A stretch of DNA of 64,000 nucleotides, taken from assembly GCA_959347315.1 (NCBI GenBank), contig OY365810.1, forward strand, positions 18,116,358 to 18,180,357. Direction: 5' to 3'. This document shows positions 1 to 12,105 of the stretch, piece after piece. The notes beneath the pieces were generated by a model that saw nothing but the letters and a program-made list of their open reading frames with translations, did no database searches and was not told where the DNA came from. Position 1 is the first letter of the stretch, and each line of letters starts with the position of its first letter. Origin of the DNA: Bimastos eiseni (taxonomy: Eukaryota > Annelida > Clitellata > Crassiclitellata > Lumbricidae). The position numbers and the translations under genes are program-made.

Positions 1-3000
1 TTCAATGGCATTTCAATCAGGTGTATCTAAAGATGAATCACTGGTATTTCAATCAGGTGTATCTAAAGATGAATCACTGGCATTTCAATCAGGTGTATCT
101 AAAGATGATTCAATGGCATTTCAATCAGGTGTATCTAAAGACGATTCAATGGCATTTCAATCAGGTGTATCTAAAGACGATTCAATGGCATTTGAATCAA
201 GGGAATTTCAATCAGGTGTGTCTAAAGATGATTAAATGGCATTTCAATCAGGTGTATCTAAAGATGATTAAATGACATTTCAGTCAGTTGCATCTAAAGA
301 CGATTCAATGGCTTTTCAATTAGGTGTATCTAAAGACGATTCAATGACATTTCAATCAGGTGTATCTAAAGATCATTAAATGGCATTTTAATCAGGTGTA
401 TCTAAAGACGATTAAATGGCATTTTAATCAGGTGTTTCTAAAGACGATTAAATGGCATTTCAATCAGGTGTATCTAAAGATGATTCAATGGCATCTAAAG
501 ATGATTCAATAGCATTTCAATCAGGTGTATCTAAAGATGATTAAATGGCATTTCAATCAGGTGTATCCACAGATGATTAATTGGCATTTCAATCAGGTGT
601 ATCTAAAGATGATTTAATGGCATTTCAATCAGGTGTATCTAAAGACGATTAAATGGCATTTCAATCAGGTGTATCGAAAGATGATTCAATGGCATTTCAA
701 TCAGGTGTATCTAAAGATGAATCACTGGCATTTCAATCAGGTGTATCTAAAGATGATTCAATGGCATTTCAATCAGGTGTATCTAAAAATGACTAAATGG
801 CATTTCAATCAGATGTATCTAAAGATGAATCACTGGCATTTCACTCAGGTGTATCTAAAGATGATTCAATGGCATTTCAATCAAGTGTATCTAAAGATGA
901 ATCACTGGCATTTCAATGAGGTGTATCCAAAGATGATTAAATGGCATTTCAATCAGGTGTATCAAAGATGATTCAATGGCATTTCAATCAGGTGTATCTA
1001 AAGATGATTAAATGGCATTTCAATCAGGTGTATCTAAAGACGATTCAATGGCATTTCAATCAGGTGTATCTAAAGACGATTCAATGGCATTTCAATCAGG
1101 TGTATCCATAGATGATTAATTGGCATTTCAATCAGGTGTATCAAAGATGATTTAATGGCATTTCAATCAGGTGTATCTAAAGACGATTAAATGGCATTTC
1201 AATCAGGTGTATCGAAAGATGATTCAATGGCATTTCAATCAGGTGTATCTAAAGATGATTCAATGGCATTTCAATCAGGTGTATCCAAAGAGGATTCAAT
1301 GGCATTTCCATCAGGTGTATCTTAAAACGATTCAATGGCATTTCAATCAGGTGTATCTAAAGATGAATCACTGGTATTTCAATCAGGTGTATCTAAAGAT
1401 GAATCACTGGCATTTCAATCAGGTGTATCTAAAGATGATTCAATGGCATTTCAATCAGGTGTATCTAAAGATGATTAAATGGCATTTCAATCAGGTGTAT
1501 CTAAAGATGATTCAATGGCATTTCAATCAGGTGTATCTAAAGATGAATCACTGGCATTTCAATTAGGTGTATCCAAAGATGATTCAATGGCATTTCAATC
1601 AAGTGTATCCAAAGATGATTAAATGGCATTTCAATCAGGTGTATCTAAAGATGAATCACTGGCATTTCAATTAGGTGTATCCAAAGATGATTAAATGGCA
1701 TTTCAATCAGGTGTATCAAAGATGATTCAATGGCATTTCAATCAGGTGTATCTAAAGATGATTAAATGGCATTTCAATCAGGTGTATCTAAAGACGATTC
1801 AATGGCATTTCAATCAGGTGTATCTAAAGACGATTCAATGGCATTTCAATCAGGTGTATCCATAGATGATTAATTGGCATTTCAATCAGGTGTATCTAAA
1901 GATGATTTAATGGCATTTCAATTAGGTGTATCTAAAGACGATTAAATGGCATTTCAATCAGGTGTATCGAAAGATGATTCAATGGCATTTCAAACAGGTG
2001 TATCTAAAGATGAATCACTGGCATTTCAATCAGGTGTATCTAAAGATGATTCAATGGCATTTCAATCAGGTGTATCTAAAGATGACTAAATGGCATTTCA
2101 ATCAGATGTATCTAAAGATGAATCACTGGCATTTCAATCAGGTGTATCTAAAGATGATTCAATGGCATTTCAATCAAGTGTATCTAAAGATGAATCACTG
2201 GCATTTCAATTAGGTGTATCCAAAGATGATTAAATGGCATTTCAATCAGGTGTATCAAAGATGATTCAATGGCATTTCAATCAGGTGTATCTAAAGATGA
2301 TTAAATGGCATTTCAATCAGGTGTATCTAAAGACGATTCAATGGCATTTCAATCAGGTGTATCTAAAGACGATTCAATGGCATTTCAATCAGGTGTATCC
2401 ATAGATGATTAATTGGCATTTCAATCAGGTGTATCTAAAGATGATTTAATGGCATTTCAATCAGGTGTATCTAAAGACGATTAAATGGCATTTCAATCAG
2501 GTGTATCGAAAGATGATTCAATGGCATTTCAATCAGGTGTATCTAAAGATGATTCAATGGCATTTCAATCAGGTGTATCCAAAGATGATTCAATGGCATT
2601 TCAATCAGGTGTATCTAAAGACGATTCAATGGCATTTCAATCAGGTGTATCTTAAAACGATTCAATGGCATTTCAATCAGGTGTATCTAAAGATGAATCA
2701 CTGGTATTTCAATCAGGTGTATCTAAAGATGAATCACTGGCATTTCAATCAGGTGTATCTAAAGATGATTCAATGGCATTTCAATCAGGTGTATCTAAAG
2801 ACGATTCAATGGCATTTCAATCAGGTGTATCTAAAGACGATTCAATGGCATTTAAATCAAGGGAATTTCAATCAGGTGTATCCAAAGATGATTAAATGGC
2901 ATTTCAATCAGGTGTGTCTAAAGATGATTAAATGGCATTTCAATCAGGTGTATCTAAAGATGATTAAATGACATTTCAGTCAGGTGCATCTAAAGACGAT

Positions 3001-3246
3001 TCAATGGCTTTTCAAAAAGGTGTATCTAAAGACGATTCAATGACATTTCAATCAGGTGTATCTAAAGATCATTAAATGGCATTTTAATCAGGTGTATCTA
3101 AAGACGATTAAATGGCATTTTAATCAGGTGTTTCTAAAGACGATTAAATGGCATTTCAATCAGGTGTATCTAAAGATGATTCAATGGCATCTAAAGATGA
3201 TTCAATAGCATTTCAATCAGGTGTATCTAAAGATGATTCAATGGCA
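1..3246. repeat. 36-bp satellite array, about 90 units, with higher-order repeats
   Basis: The stretch is made of a 36-bp unit (core GGCATTTCAATCAGGTGTAT followed by CTAAAGATGATTCAAT). Units differ by point changes such as GAT/GAC, TCA/TAA and GAATCACTGG. Higher-order structure is visible: the marker GTGTATCCA(C/T)AGATGATTAATT starts at 561, 1100, 1854 and 2393, so blocks are 539, 754 and 539 bp. That is 15 and 21 units less 1 or 2 bases, explained by units that read GTGTATCAAAG with one T missing. A rarer AATCAAGGG unit recurs at 191 and 2851. Since 36 is a multiple of 3, each frame gives a 12-residue repeat, but stops (GATTAA in one frame) recur and no start, splice or flanking exon context is seen, so I call it non-coding. 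The array runs off the left edge and ends where unit sequence stops near 3246. Confidence 0.95.
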
Positions 3247-4685
3247 TTGCAGCTGTCATTGTATAATGTTTATTATTATAAATTCGTTTATGTAATGTAA
3301 AATATTTACATATACCACCAGTAGTATGCAATATTATATTACCAATAACTAACATTCCAACTACACCTCCATTTAAAATGGGGCATGATTACTCAAAAAG
3401 CCCTGAAAATGTAGAATTTTTAAAAGGAGCCAATATAAATCTCTTAGAAAAAACAAAACTGAAGCTGTCTGGTGTACACAATTGTTGAATTCTTCAACAT
3501 GTGGCACTATGTGACTGAGGTATTAATATAAGCAATGCTATTTAGCTTCAAACGTACACCAGTTGTGACACGAGACAAGATTGCTAACCAGAGCTAACAG
3601 TGTTGACAAGCCAATCAATGCACACACACAATGTTAATTAAGCATTTACAATTGCAGAACAACAGGTCTTAACAAAATCAGATGAATCACAAATACAACA
3701 GAATTTAGCAACAAGAATATCAAATTCAGTAGAGTTAAGATGGTAAATCTATACCACTAATACTACTATTGCCAAACTTAAGTATGGAGATTATTTCATT
3801 CAAGGTATAAATGAATTCAACTGATGTGGACAACAAATATTAGATAGATACCTGTATAATTAGTGTATATATTATATATATATATATATATAGGTTAGTA
3901 TTATATGCTAATTCTCACAAAATCGATTTTTAATAGTGTAAACAAGTGGTTGATATATTCAGAATTTTGCAGCACAATAGTAAAACTAACAATACTGAGA
4001 GACTATCTTTAGTCCTACTAGCACATGTAGCTACAACTGCCATGCCTCGACAGAAATCTTAACACCTCATTTTCACTCCCTAAAACTATTGAGCCATGCA
4101 GCATGAAACAATGCAAAGTTGTAATGTGATTGAATTGCTATGTGTAGTTTTATACAATCCCATAATGAAACTACCTCTCTACTATTCATTACAATAAATC
4201 ACCTGACAATAATTATATACTTCATTGCCACTACACCACAACAGAACCACAGTAATCAGCTGCATTTTATTCATTCAATCAATCAATCAATCAATCATCA
4301 TCATCGTCATCATCATCATCATCATCACAACACCAATAAAATCTGCATTATGGGCACTTTCTAAGATGCGACCCAACAGTAAATTTCTCGTATATACATC
4401 CATATCATGTTCACATTTAAGTACCTAAGCCATTAAGTTGATGGTAAGATCACTTTAGTCCCAACAGAAAACAAAAAAAAACAGTTACTGTGTAAATGAA
4501 TGGTCTTGACATGGTCAGAGAAATTTTTAAACAACCAAACTTCTATAAACTGTTTAAATGGCATTTAATATTATATGAGAAATACCCAAAAACCTTTTGG
4601 GTATTTTGGGTTTTGGTGCATGCCCTTGGTTTCTATAAACTAAAGGCATGCACCAAAACCACATGATCTTATATTTGTTAGATTC
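3247..4685. other. Intergenic, no gene seen
   Basis: AT-rich unique-looking sequence. It contains a (TA)n tract near 3869-3891, a TCAA/TCA simple repeat near 4276-4326 and a double inverted repeat at 4581-4660 (listed separately). Short open frames here have no recognisable domain. Confidence 0.6.
4581..4660. repeat. Two adjacent inverted repeats (hairpins)
   Basis: The first hairpin pairs AATACCCAAAA (4581-4591) with TTTTGGGTATT (4595-4605). The second pairs GGTTTTGGTGCATGCC (4609-4624) with GGCATGCACCAAAACC (4645-4660) around a 20-nt loop. Both stems are perfect. The arms are short for a typical animal pre-miRNA, and no transcript evidence is available here. Confidence 0.75.
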
Positions 4686-4693
4686 ATGTAGAT

Positions 4694-5824
4694 CAGGGGC
4701 CATCAAAGTGCGGTCCTCAAGCAGACCTAATGCGGCCCCCGGTCAAATTTTGAAAACATATACTATGTACAATTTTACAAACGCATTCTAATTTTAGCAT
4801 TCATTTTAGCAGCATTTAACATTTTGGCAGTTTAACTGTTCGATGGTTAAGCCGAGGTGCAACACTAAAACTTTTTTAATCTCAGAAGCAAAATCGCTGA
4901 ATTTCTGAATAAAGAAATGAGAATATAAAAGATTTGAAGGAAAATAAACAAAACTGCTCAGCTTTACTACAAAATATGTTGGATGACTGTGCAATTTAGC
5001 GTTTTTAGTGGACATCACTTTTAAAACGAACTTAATCTGAAACTGCAAGGGCGTGGAGAGTTTATTTTTTATTTAGCCTACTACTTTAGTGGACAGTGTG
5101 AAATCATTACACAGAGATATATTATATCGAACAAAAATGGACATGTTCCTGAACTTTTGCATTCTGACAAATATTTTGAGATAATTAGCTGCCTGTTATC
5201 TGAATTTGCCCGACGTTTCTTTGACTTCAGATTGCATGAACAGTCATTTGCCAGAATCCATTTACTTGTGAGCCAGGGATTGCGCCAATTAATTTGAACT
5301 GATGGACTTACAGCAAAGTTCAGAGGAGCAAACTTCATTTCATGCACTATGTTTGATGGCATTTTATCAAAGCCTATCGGTTTCGACTTAAAATTTGACT
5401 ATTTGACAACATGCTCAGCGTGCCGTGCCACTTTTTGGGACATTGCAACAACAAGCTTTGAACCTCGATTTGGTAATAGGCCTATAACTGCTGAGAAATC
5501 TCAACTTCCCAAATCACATTACGTTTATCCCAATATTTATTTAATTATTTAATTTTGACACAAATTCTAAGTTAAATTCTAAAAACATTAACTTTATTAC
5601 AAATGGATTGACAAATAACATTTAGGTTAGAATAAAATTAATTAATAAATACATTACTGTTTATTGCAGTTCATTATTTGCATATAAGTTAGCCTTGTAC
5701 TTATATATATATAAAAGCTAAGCCTAAAAAGGCTTTTTGACACTCGCATGGTATCCCGGTGGCCCGCAAGCTCTTGCTGTGTCACTAAAGTGGCCCTCGG
5801 TATCCAAAACTTTGGGGACCCCTG
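4694..5824. mobile_element. hAT element, 1131 bp, with 8-bp target duplication
   Basis: The element is bounded by the direct repeat ATGTAGAT (4686-4693 and 5825-5832), the 8-bp target duplication expected of hAT transposons. Termini are imperfect inverted repeats: CAGGGGCCATCAAAGTG on the left, and CAGGGGTCCCCAAAGTT read inward from the right. Inside lies a decayed transposase C-terminal region on the plus strand (5148-5552). Many animal hATs share CAGGGG-type ends with GGCCC-rich subterminal sequence, seen here as GCGGCCCCCGG and GGTGGCCCGCAAGC. Confidence 0.9.
5148..5552 (+). pseudogene. hAT transposase C-terminal remnant (GTF2IRD2/SCAND3/ZBED5-like)
   Basis: The plus-strand frame from 5148 to the stop ending at 5552 is open except for one in-frame TGA near 5304. 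The translation contains FEIISCLLSEFARRFFDF, then TDGLTAKF, then IATTSFEPRFG near the end. The same order occurs in the C-terminal part of hAT transposases of the GTF2IRD2/ZBED5 type (an EF-RRF-DF block, an IELQ-D--L--KF block, and a RIATTE--PDF block in the dimerisation region). The family match is from memory. The N-terminal and catalytic parts are absent, so it is a fragment. It lies inside the 4694-5824 element in the sense expected for its cargo. Confidence 0.7.
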
Positions 5825-5832
5825 ATGTAGAT

Positions 5833-8161
5833 CATTATACCATTGGAAAATAGAGGCCAGTAGAAGAAATAACAAGTAAGGCATATCGGAAGTGGTCCAG
5901 CCACTATCGCCCAAGAAGGCACTGCTGTCTCTCTGGTTTGTCTTTCGTTCTGTTTGATGTAGAATATGTTCAGATTACGACACAAACATATCAAATGCAA
6001 ACTTTAACTGTTTGAACTCCATGTTTTGAATTTCATGCAATTATTCTTTAATTTCAGTTTTAGCAAATGATTTAATAAAAACCTCAAGCAAACATTAAAA
6101 ACAAGTTGCTGATATTAAGAAGCCTTCCTTTCGAGATACATATAATGTTTCACTGATCACCCTAAACACACTTTCTTGTCAGTGAGAGAACTATTCATGC
6201 AGGACACTAGAGAGGGGCCTGAAAGGTACTATATAATTATTAAAATTTTCTTACAATACATTGCAAGGACACATCGTGCAACACATTCATGGCTAAAGGT
6301 GAGACTAGACATCAGTGGGTCAAAAATGCATTTGTCAAACAATAAAACTTAACATTTTCTGCCATATATCAGACCCAGTCGATGCTCTTTATGAAATCAT
6401 AAAATGCATACTGCCTCATTTTCAGTTAGAAAGTATGCATGTATGTATATAAACCTCTCAAAGACGACAAAGATATCTATTAGCTCAGGGCCATAGTAAT
6501 TCAGTAATATTAGGTTGGCAAAAACTGCTACCATAGAAATGCTGATGGCTGCAGGTATAGCTGCTTGTCATTTTTGTATGAATGAAAATTCTTCGAGTCT
6601 ATTATGGTGTCAAAAATTCTACAGCCACCTATCAGTGATATGTTACTTCAAAAGATATTTCCAATTCAGTTCTGTGACCTTGAATTTAATGTCCCTATTT
6701 ACTTCACCAATAATTTTACTTATTGTTTCTATTGTAGTCTCAAGTAAACTTATTTCTCATGTAAGTTTCCCAAATAACTATTTATTTAAGTGCAGTAAAA
6801 AGTATTTTAGTGTTACTTCAAATTATATCATACACAACATGGATTTTAGAAATATAGAGAGCACATCTTTCTATGCCCAATTGTGGAAAGAATCTAGGCT
6901 AGCAATAATTCTTTTCTTAGAAATTAATGAGGAGAATTAAAATATTTTGTTTAATACACGATTTTAATATTTCTTAAAGATAAAGTTTATTACATGGCAC
7001 ACAAGGCCAAGGCCGTTGCAGCGAAGTGGCTAAGTGTCATAAGAAAGAACTAAAATGATTAGAATTAGGAAAATAATTCTTAATTTTGTTCATACTTCAG
7101 TTTGACAAATAATTCCTAATTTAGTTCCTAATTTCGTTTTTGATGCTAAAATAATTCCTACTTTTAATTGTAGTTTTCCCTAATGAAATCATTTATCTGT
7201 ACTTCTAATTTTAGTTTCCATTAACAAATATAGTACTGCCATGTCGCCAACAACATGTTGTCTAGTTGCATATACACAAAATGTAAATAGCAACACAAGC
7301 ACAGCGAATCACATGAACAGAAAAACTGAATTTTATGAAAATTTAGTCATGTTCCCCACCTGCCATTCTTAAATTATATAATCCAACCCTTGGGTTGTCC
7401 CACTTGCGGCTGAATCCATGACATAACAAACTAGCTCTACATCTAACCTTGCTACCTTTCCTTGAAAGGAAAGGATCAAACAAGTATAACTTAGATAAGA
7501 GCTATTTCGATTCTGTAAAAAGTATTTGGAAGCAGATTCATTGTAGAATATGATTTTAAAAAAGTCAAAACGACAAGTGATGGGTTTTGACCGCTCACAA
7601 ATATGAAAAATCTTATCAAAGATCTTGACACCATATGAACATTACAGAATTCGACAGAGTAGTACATCACTTAAGATTATATGACATGATTCATATGTTG
7701 CATGACCAATTCTTAACTAATGCAGTACCAAACAGAAAACATACACAAAATGGTGGCCACAAAGAGAGACTTATCTAACAAAATCCCAAATCTTAATACA
7801 GTAGTTAAACTAACACCAGCACTGATGGCAATAATCATCCCTGTTTTAAAAATCATGCCAACTATCCTACCCATTAAATTCAGGATCAGTTTATTTAATT
7901 CATAACACTCCTACAAACAAAGCATTATACACAAACTTCATACAATTCTGATTTGATTTGGTGATTGTTTACTGCAGGTCAATGTCTTAAAAATATAAAA
8001 AAACACCAAATAATTATTTAGCATCCAACTCATCCAGCGAAGTGGAGCCAGACGACATCAGAGCAGGATGTTGAAAATGACCAGCAGCAGCAGCAGCAGC
8101 AGCAGCATGAAGAGGACGAAGAGCAACAGAAGTAAGAGAGAAACGATGAAAAGTAGATTCA
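5833..8161. other. Intergenic, no gene seen
   Basis: AT-rich sequence downstream of the GARRE1-like gene's stop codon. The proximal part (about 8000-8161) is probably its 3' UTR and contains an (AGC)8-type triplet run at 8083-8106. A 141-codon open frame at 6515-6940 has no domain, no codon bias and no exon context. I see nothing else that supports a gene. Confidence 0.55.
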
Positions 8162-8283
8162 TCAGAATGATTTATCTAGTTGTCCACCAGATGTTGCTGC
8201 TGCTGTTGCTGTTGGCTTCATGGCGTAGGTGCCACTGGAAGCAGGAGTTGGGGACAACTGATACTTGGACACAGGCACCACAC
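8162..8283 (-). CDS. GARRE1: GARRE1-like gene, exon 6 (C terminus and stop)
   Basis: Terminal coding exon. On the minus strand the acceptor reads GTGTTTCAG then GTGTGGTGCC, and the phase-1 join to exon 5 gives Gly-Val-Val-Pro. It encodes about 40 residues including SKYQLSPTPASSGTYAMKP and ends LDKSF-stop (TGA at 8164-8162). The Ser/Pro/Thr-rich tail matches the low-complexity C terminus of GARRE1 in character rather than sequence. Total length through this exon is 1908 nt, which divides exactly by 3. Confidence 0.8.
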
Positions 8284-8345
8284 CTGAAACACAAAGTTCA
8301 TTCTCATGAATCGATATAATTCATTCCAACCCATCATTCCTCTCT

Positions 8346-8412
8346 CACTCTATCTATCTATCTATCTATCTATCTATATAACTAGCTATCTATCTGTCTA
8401 TCTATCTATCAT
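8346..8412. repeat. (TCTA)n microsatellite
   Basis: A run of CTAT/TCTA tetranucleotides with a short interruption, in the last intron of the GARRE1-like gene. Confidence 0.85.
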
Positions 8413-8480
8413 ATAATTAATTCAAACCCATCATCCTCCTCTGACTTAATCTATCCACCATCACCCATCATCACTGTGTC

Positions 8481-8640
8481 ACACAGTTGCTGATTGGTTA
8501 GAGCGGTCAGCCCGTAACGTTCAGTGTGTGCTGAGCGAGCGGGTTCGACCCTCGTCCGCCTTAAGCAAGTCCTTTGCGCACAATTGCTCTGTAGTACAAC
8601 TGCAATTGTGCCATCAAGGCGTGTGTATGCACTTCTGAGC
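8481..8640 (+). mobile_element. tRNA-derived SINE (5' head and body)
   Basis: An RNA polymerase III A box (TGGTTAGAGCGG, 8495-8506) and B box (GGGTTCGACCCTC, 8541-8553) are spaced as in a tRNA head. The body that follows contains CCTTAAGCAAGTCCTTTGCGC and ACAATTGCTCTG, a pattern common in SINE bodies derived from L2/CR1-type LINEs. It is not a functional tRNA, because no cloverleaf closes. It lies in intron 5 of the GARRE1-like gene, antisense to it. Confidence 0.7.
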
Positions 8641-9316
8641 CAAAAATTTTTGGAAGAAGGGCGATGTCAAATTTCGGTAATAAAAAAATCATGATTTGGA
8701 TAATAATGTGTTTCCTTGCACCTTCCAGGCTTAATATAAACAAACACACTTCTTGCAAGGTCCTGCTTTGGTTGCAATTGCTGGGATGACATTGTGACAG
8801 CTTCCTGTGCATAAAATCTATTGCTTTTAAAATAATCCATGTTTTATTTATTATGTTTACCACAAGACAATGAAACCTAGATGGCTGATGTCACCGTGCA
8901 GACACATAATTCATTTCCTTCAAAACTAAGTTGAAATTGCAATTGTTCACTGAGGCTTATCCAGTCTGCTGACTTCTTGTAGGTTTGTCAGGCACCCTGC
9001 AGTGGCATGGCCGCATTTATGGCGCCTTATAAATTGTCATTAGTATTAGTTTATAGTCGCTGGACAGTGAAAACAATAGTCTACAAATAATATTTCATGC
9101 ATTCAGTAGGTAGCTTCACATTTCCACTATTACTTATATGCAGGAGAAATATTTCTGACATACTGAACTACCTCTGAACAATGATTACGTGCGAGATGTG
9201 CATAAACATCCCAGCGTCCGAATAATCCCAATTTGGGATGTGTACACATGTCCCTAGCGAGTCAACGTGTTAATAGTACTAAGAATATTAATAAAGTCTG
9301 TGCATAAGAAGTTCAC

Positions 9317-9549
9317 CTGAATCCCAGCAGGAAAGAGACGCCTGCGTCATTGGATCACTCCACTGCATTGACAATGTCCTGTGCCCACGTTCATCTTCAA
9401 AGGGCATCTTATCCATCATCTGCAGATGACTGGTCCACCCATACTTGTCATCTGTGGGGGCATCAACAGAGATGTTGATGCTACCAGGCAGAGGATTGGA
9501 CAGAGTAGCATGTTGAGATAGAAGATTATGCTCACCACTGCTGTGTCTC
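9317..9549 (-). CDS. GARRE1: GARRE1-like gene, exon 5
   Basis: Acceptor GGTTTTGATAG then GAGACAC; donor GATTCAG then GTGAAC. The exon enters in phase 2 (AG from exon 4 plus G makes Arg) and leaves in phase 1. It encodes RRHSSGEHNLLSQHATL and on through GWTSHLQMMDKMPFEDE to SCWDSG. The RRHSSGE block is the clearest landmark with human GARRE1, which as I recall has RRKHSSGEQ at the equivalent point. Confidence 0.85.
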
Positions 9550-9935
9550 CTATCAAAACCCACAATATGCACAGCATCTTTTGTTACTCAGGCGGAGTTA
9601 TTAATAGTAAAATAGCAAAATCAAAAACTTAAAACAAGACATTAAACAAGATATGCAAATTTTTCATTTACAAAGTTAACTTACCATTTTTATTTCAAGC
9701 ACATTATACCCCATGGTCAGAAATACATCTAAGTATTACATAGGTCAATTTGCCCATTAACAATCTACATTAACATTCCTACCAAGTAACTGTGCATCAG
9801 AGGGCCACATTTAATTATAGAACTTGATACCTAAGCTGCGCCTATACTCGTTTACTTACAAGAGGACTTTTTAATCTATTTTTTATAAGAAGTCACTACG
9901 ATAAATAAAAAATCTTTGCATAGGTGCATTATATA

Positions 9936-11900
9936 GGGTGACAAAAGTTTGTTCACCATTTTCAAACTTAAAATCTTATCTTGATCGAAACTTGGATCAC
10001 TTTAATATTTGTCAAGCCTATATAGGACTCAAATATATTATAATCTAATAATGTTAAGTCGAAGTTGCATTAAATGACGTGACAGTGTACACGAGGTGCA
10101 TTTCCGGCTCATGCCTGGAGATGGCGTAACCATTGTTCACGCTGTTTAATTGTGTAAAGATAGGAGCATCAACACTGGACTGTGGAGGATTGGTCTAATG
10201 TTTGCTCACCAATTAGTTTTCATCTAATGTATTTTACGCACTGAATGCACAAAATGTCACAGTTTGGGTTTCATAGGAGGGCCACAGATGAAGTTTAATC
10301 TGTCAGTGATGATGTGGGGTGGGATGACGGCCAAGGGTCTCACTAGCCTTCACTTTCTGCCAAATGGTACAAGACTGAACTCGCAGTACATTCTTGAGCA
10401 ATACGCAAAGCCTGCGTTCGAGAGACAATGCCAGTGTTATGCAATGAAAGTTATTTGTTGGCAATGATCTTGGGAGTATTTCAGCAGGATGTGACTGGGA
10501 TTTTTGGCAAAGGCGCTAAAGAAATGCATCCGAACTCAGAGGCTGCATGGAGGACAGCTAACAACGAATTAGAGTGAGGATGGCGGGGGGCATCTACCCT
10601 ATGTGCCTTCAGAGACTATCGAGATGCACTTAAGGAGCGACCGACGTCAATTTACCACGTTGAGGAGGTCATCCATGCGAATCGCCACGAAGACAAAATT
10701 CAACGCCAGAGGCTGAACCTAATCCCTTAGCTGTTCATCCAGGAATAGCGGTCACTTTAGCGACATATCATCAACGAGAGTCCTCCAGCCGCCAGGGCAG
10801 CGCTCGGAAATATGAGACCGAAGCAACAAGTCTCAACTGGTTCCGACGCCCAATGAACCAAGGTCAGTGGGAGAGACGCAGAGGATGTTAATGGGTCGAC
10901 GGCGTAGCAGGAATTAATCCCCGAGGCCTATGATCTCCTTTGATGCTAAATACCTCTTTAATTTCAACGGACCTCTAAAACGCCATTAACGGTATACTAT
11001 AAGCGTTTTGGTAGTAGAGGGGACATCCCACGAATCAGTGTCGAGGGGTGGGCAAGTGAGGGTCTAGGTGGACCAATGGGACATCAGGATCGTAGTCCAC
11101 ATCACATGAGCGAGGGCGGAGGACGGTGTTGATCTGCTGTAGCAAGGAGGGCTACAGCATAGTGTGTCTGGACTTGGAAAGACGTCGGAGGCCATCAACA
11201 ACAGGGCGTAGAAAGTGACGATCTTCGAGAAATAAGTCGACCTCTGTCCAGTTAAAATTTTAAGCTACTTGTAGATAGATAGTTGTATACAAAATATTAA
11301 TATATTCTTTAAACATCAAGAACCGTCGTTGTTCGTGTTTGGTGGATGAGAAAACGAACCGTCACGGATCGAGAACGATCATGACACATCCTGTCATACA
11401 TCAGCTGTGACGACGAAGTGGCTAGACTACAAACTCCTAATCGCTGGGCCATTCTCCCATTGAGAATTTATGGAGTATTTGCTTCTCAGCATTTATAAAG
11501 ATCCTGAGCCAAAGAACGTTGATCAGCCCATTCGTTGCCTCCAACGAGCATAGAGATCGATAGAAGTTGGGACACTTCTGTCGCTGATCCAGTCAATGCC
11601 GTACAGAGTCAGTGCTGTCATTAAGCAGAACGCAAATACTGTTTGCTAATCGCTTGTTTTTATGGTCCACTTGGCCAAACATTTTGTGTTGAAGTGACTT
11701 TATAATGAACAAACTGTAACACATTGCAGTCTTTTACCAGGGAAACTGGTCCTCTTCAATTCTTTCAATATATAATGGCAACCACGGACCGGATCAATGC
11801 CAAATTTGTACCATTATCTTTCATTTGAATTGATGAAATATCAGAAGCCATTACTGAGAAAAAGCATTTTTAAAACAGTGAACGAACTTTTGCGTCACCC
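9936..11900 (+). mobile_element. Tc1/mariner-superfamily element, degenerate, about 1.97 kb
   Basis: Imperfect terminal inverted repeats of about 35-40 bp begin GGGTGACAAAAGTTTGTTC at the left and GGGTGACGCAAAAGTTCG at the right (read inward). Both abut TA dinucleotides (9934-9935, 11901-11902), the canonical target site. A decayed transposase is on the plus strand inside. At nearly 2 kb it is longer than typical 1.3-kb mariners, so a secondary insertion in the 10.7-11.3 kb part is likely. It sits in the intron between exons 4 and 5 of the GARRE1-like gene, in opposite orientation. Confidence 0.8.
10249..11620 (+). pseudogene. Mariner-like transposase remnant
   Basis: The clearest block (about 10264-10450) reads VMMWGGMTAKGLTSLHF, then PNGTRLNSQYILEQY, the mariner/Tc1 catalytic-core pattern VMVWGG-S--G---L-F, then a G-T-NS--Y block. 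Downstream, FQQDVTG occurs about where FQQDGAPAH is expected (near 10470), with the His and Ala-Pro lost. A weak C-terminal stretch, IDRSWDTSVADPVNAVQ, follows near 11560. Frames change between blocks and stops intervene, so it is not functional. Confidence 0.7.
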
Positions 11901-11989
11901 TACATGATCCACTTAAATCAGAAACATTAGACTCATTTGACTAATGCTTTGATTGTAAAAAATCAACTTTTTTGTACATCATGGCAATT

Positions 11990-12105
11990 AATTATGTATG
12001 GTAAGTAAAAAATAAATATGTATGTTAAGTAAAAAATAAATATGTATGGTAAGTAAAAAATAAATATGTATGGTAAGTAAAAAATAATTATGTATGGTAA
12101 GGAAC
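11990..12105. repeat. 24-bp minisatellite, about 5 copies
   Basis: Unit TATGTATGGTAAGTAAAAAA plus TAAA, repeated with single-base changes, in intron 4 of the GARRE1-like gene just outside the mariner element. Confidence 0.85.

Noticed and set aside
5..2971. Open frames of 76-168 codons inside the 36-bp array as a repeat-protein gene
   Set aside because: They arise because 36 is divisible by 3. Stops recur in each frame, several frames are open at once, and there is no start context, splice site or non-repeat domain.
1..3246. CRISPR array (36-bp periodic repeats)
   Set aside because: The repeats are contiguous with no unique spacers, in a eukaryotic context.
6515..6940. 141-codon plus-strand open frame
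   Set aside because: Composition is that of AT-rich non-coding DNA (Ser/Leu/Ile/Phe-rich), no domain was recognised, and no flanking exon or promoter could be argued.
8481..8560. Functional tRNA gene
   Set aside because: A and B boxes are present but acceptor and anticodon stems do not pair. The downstream sequence is a SINE body.
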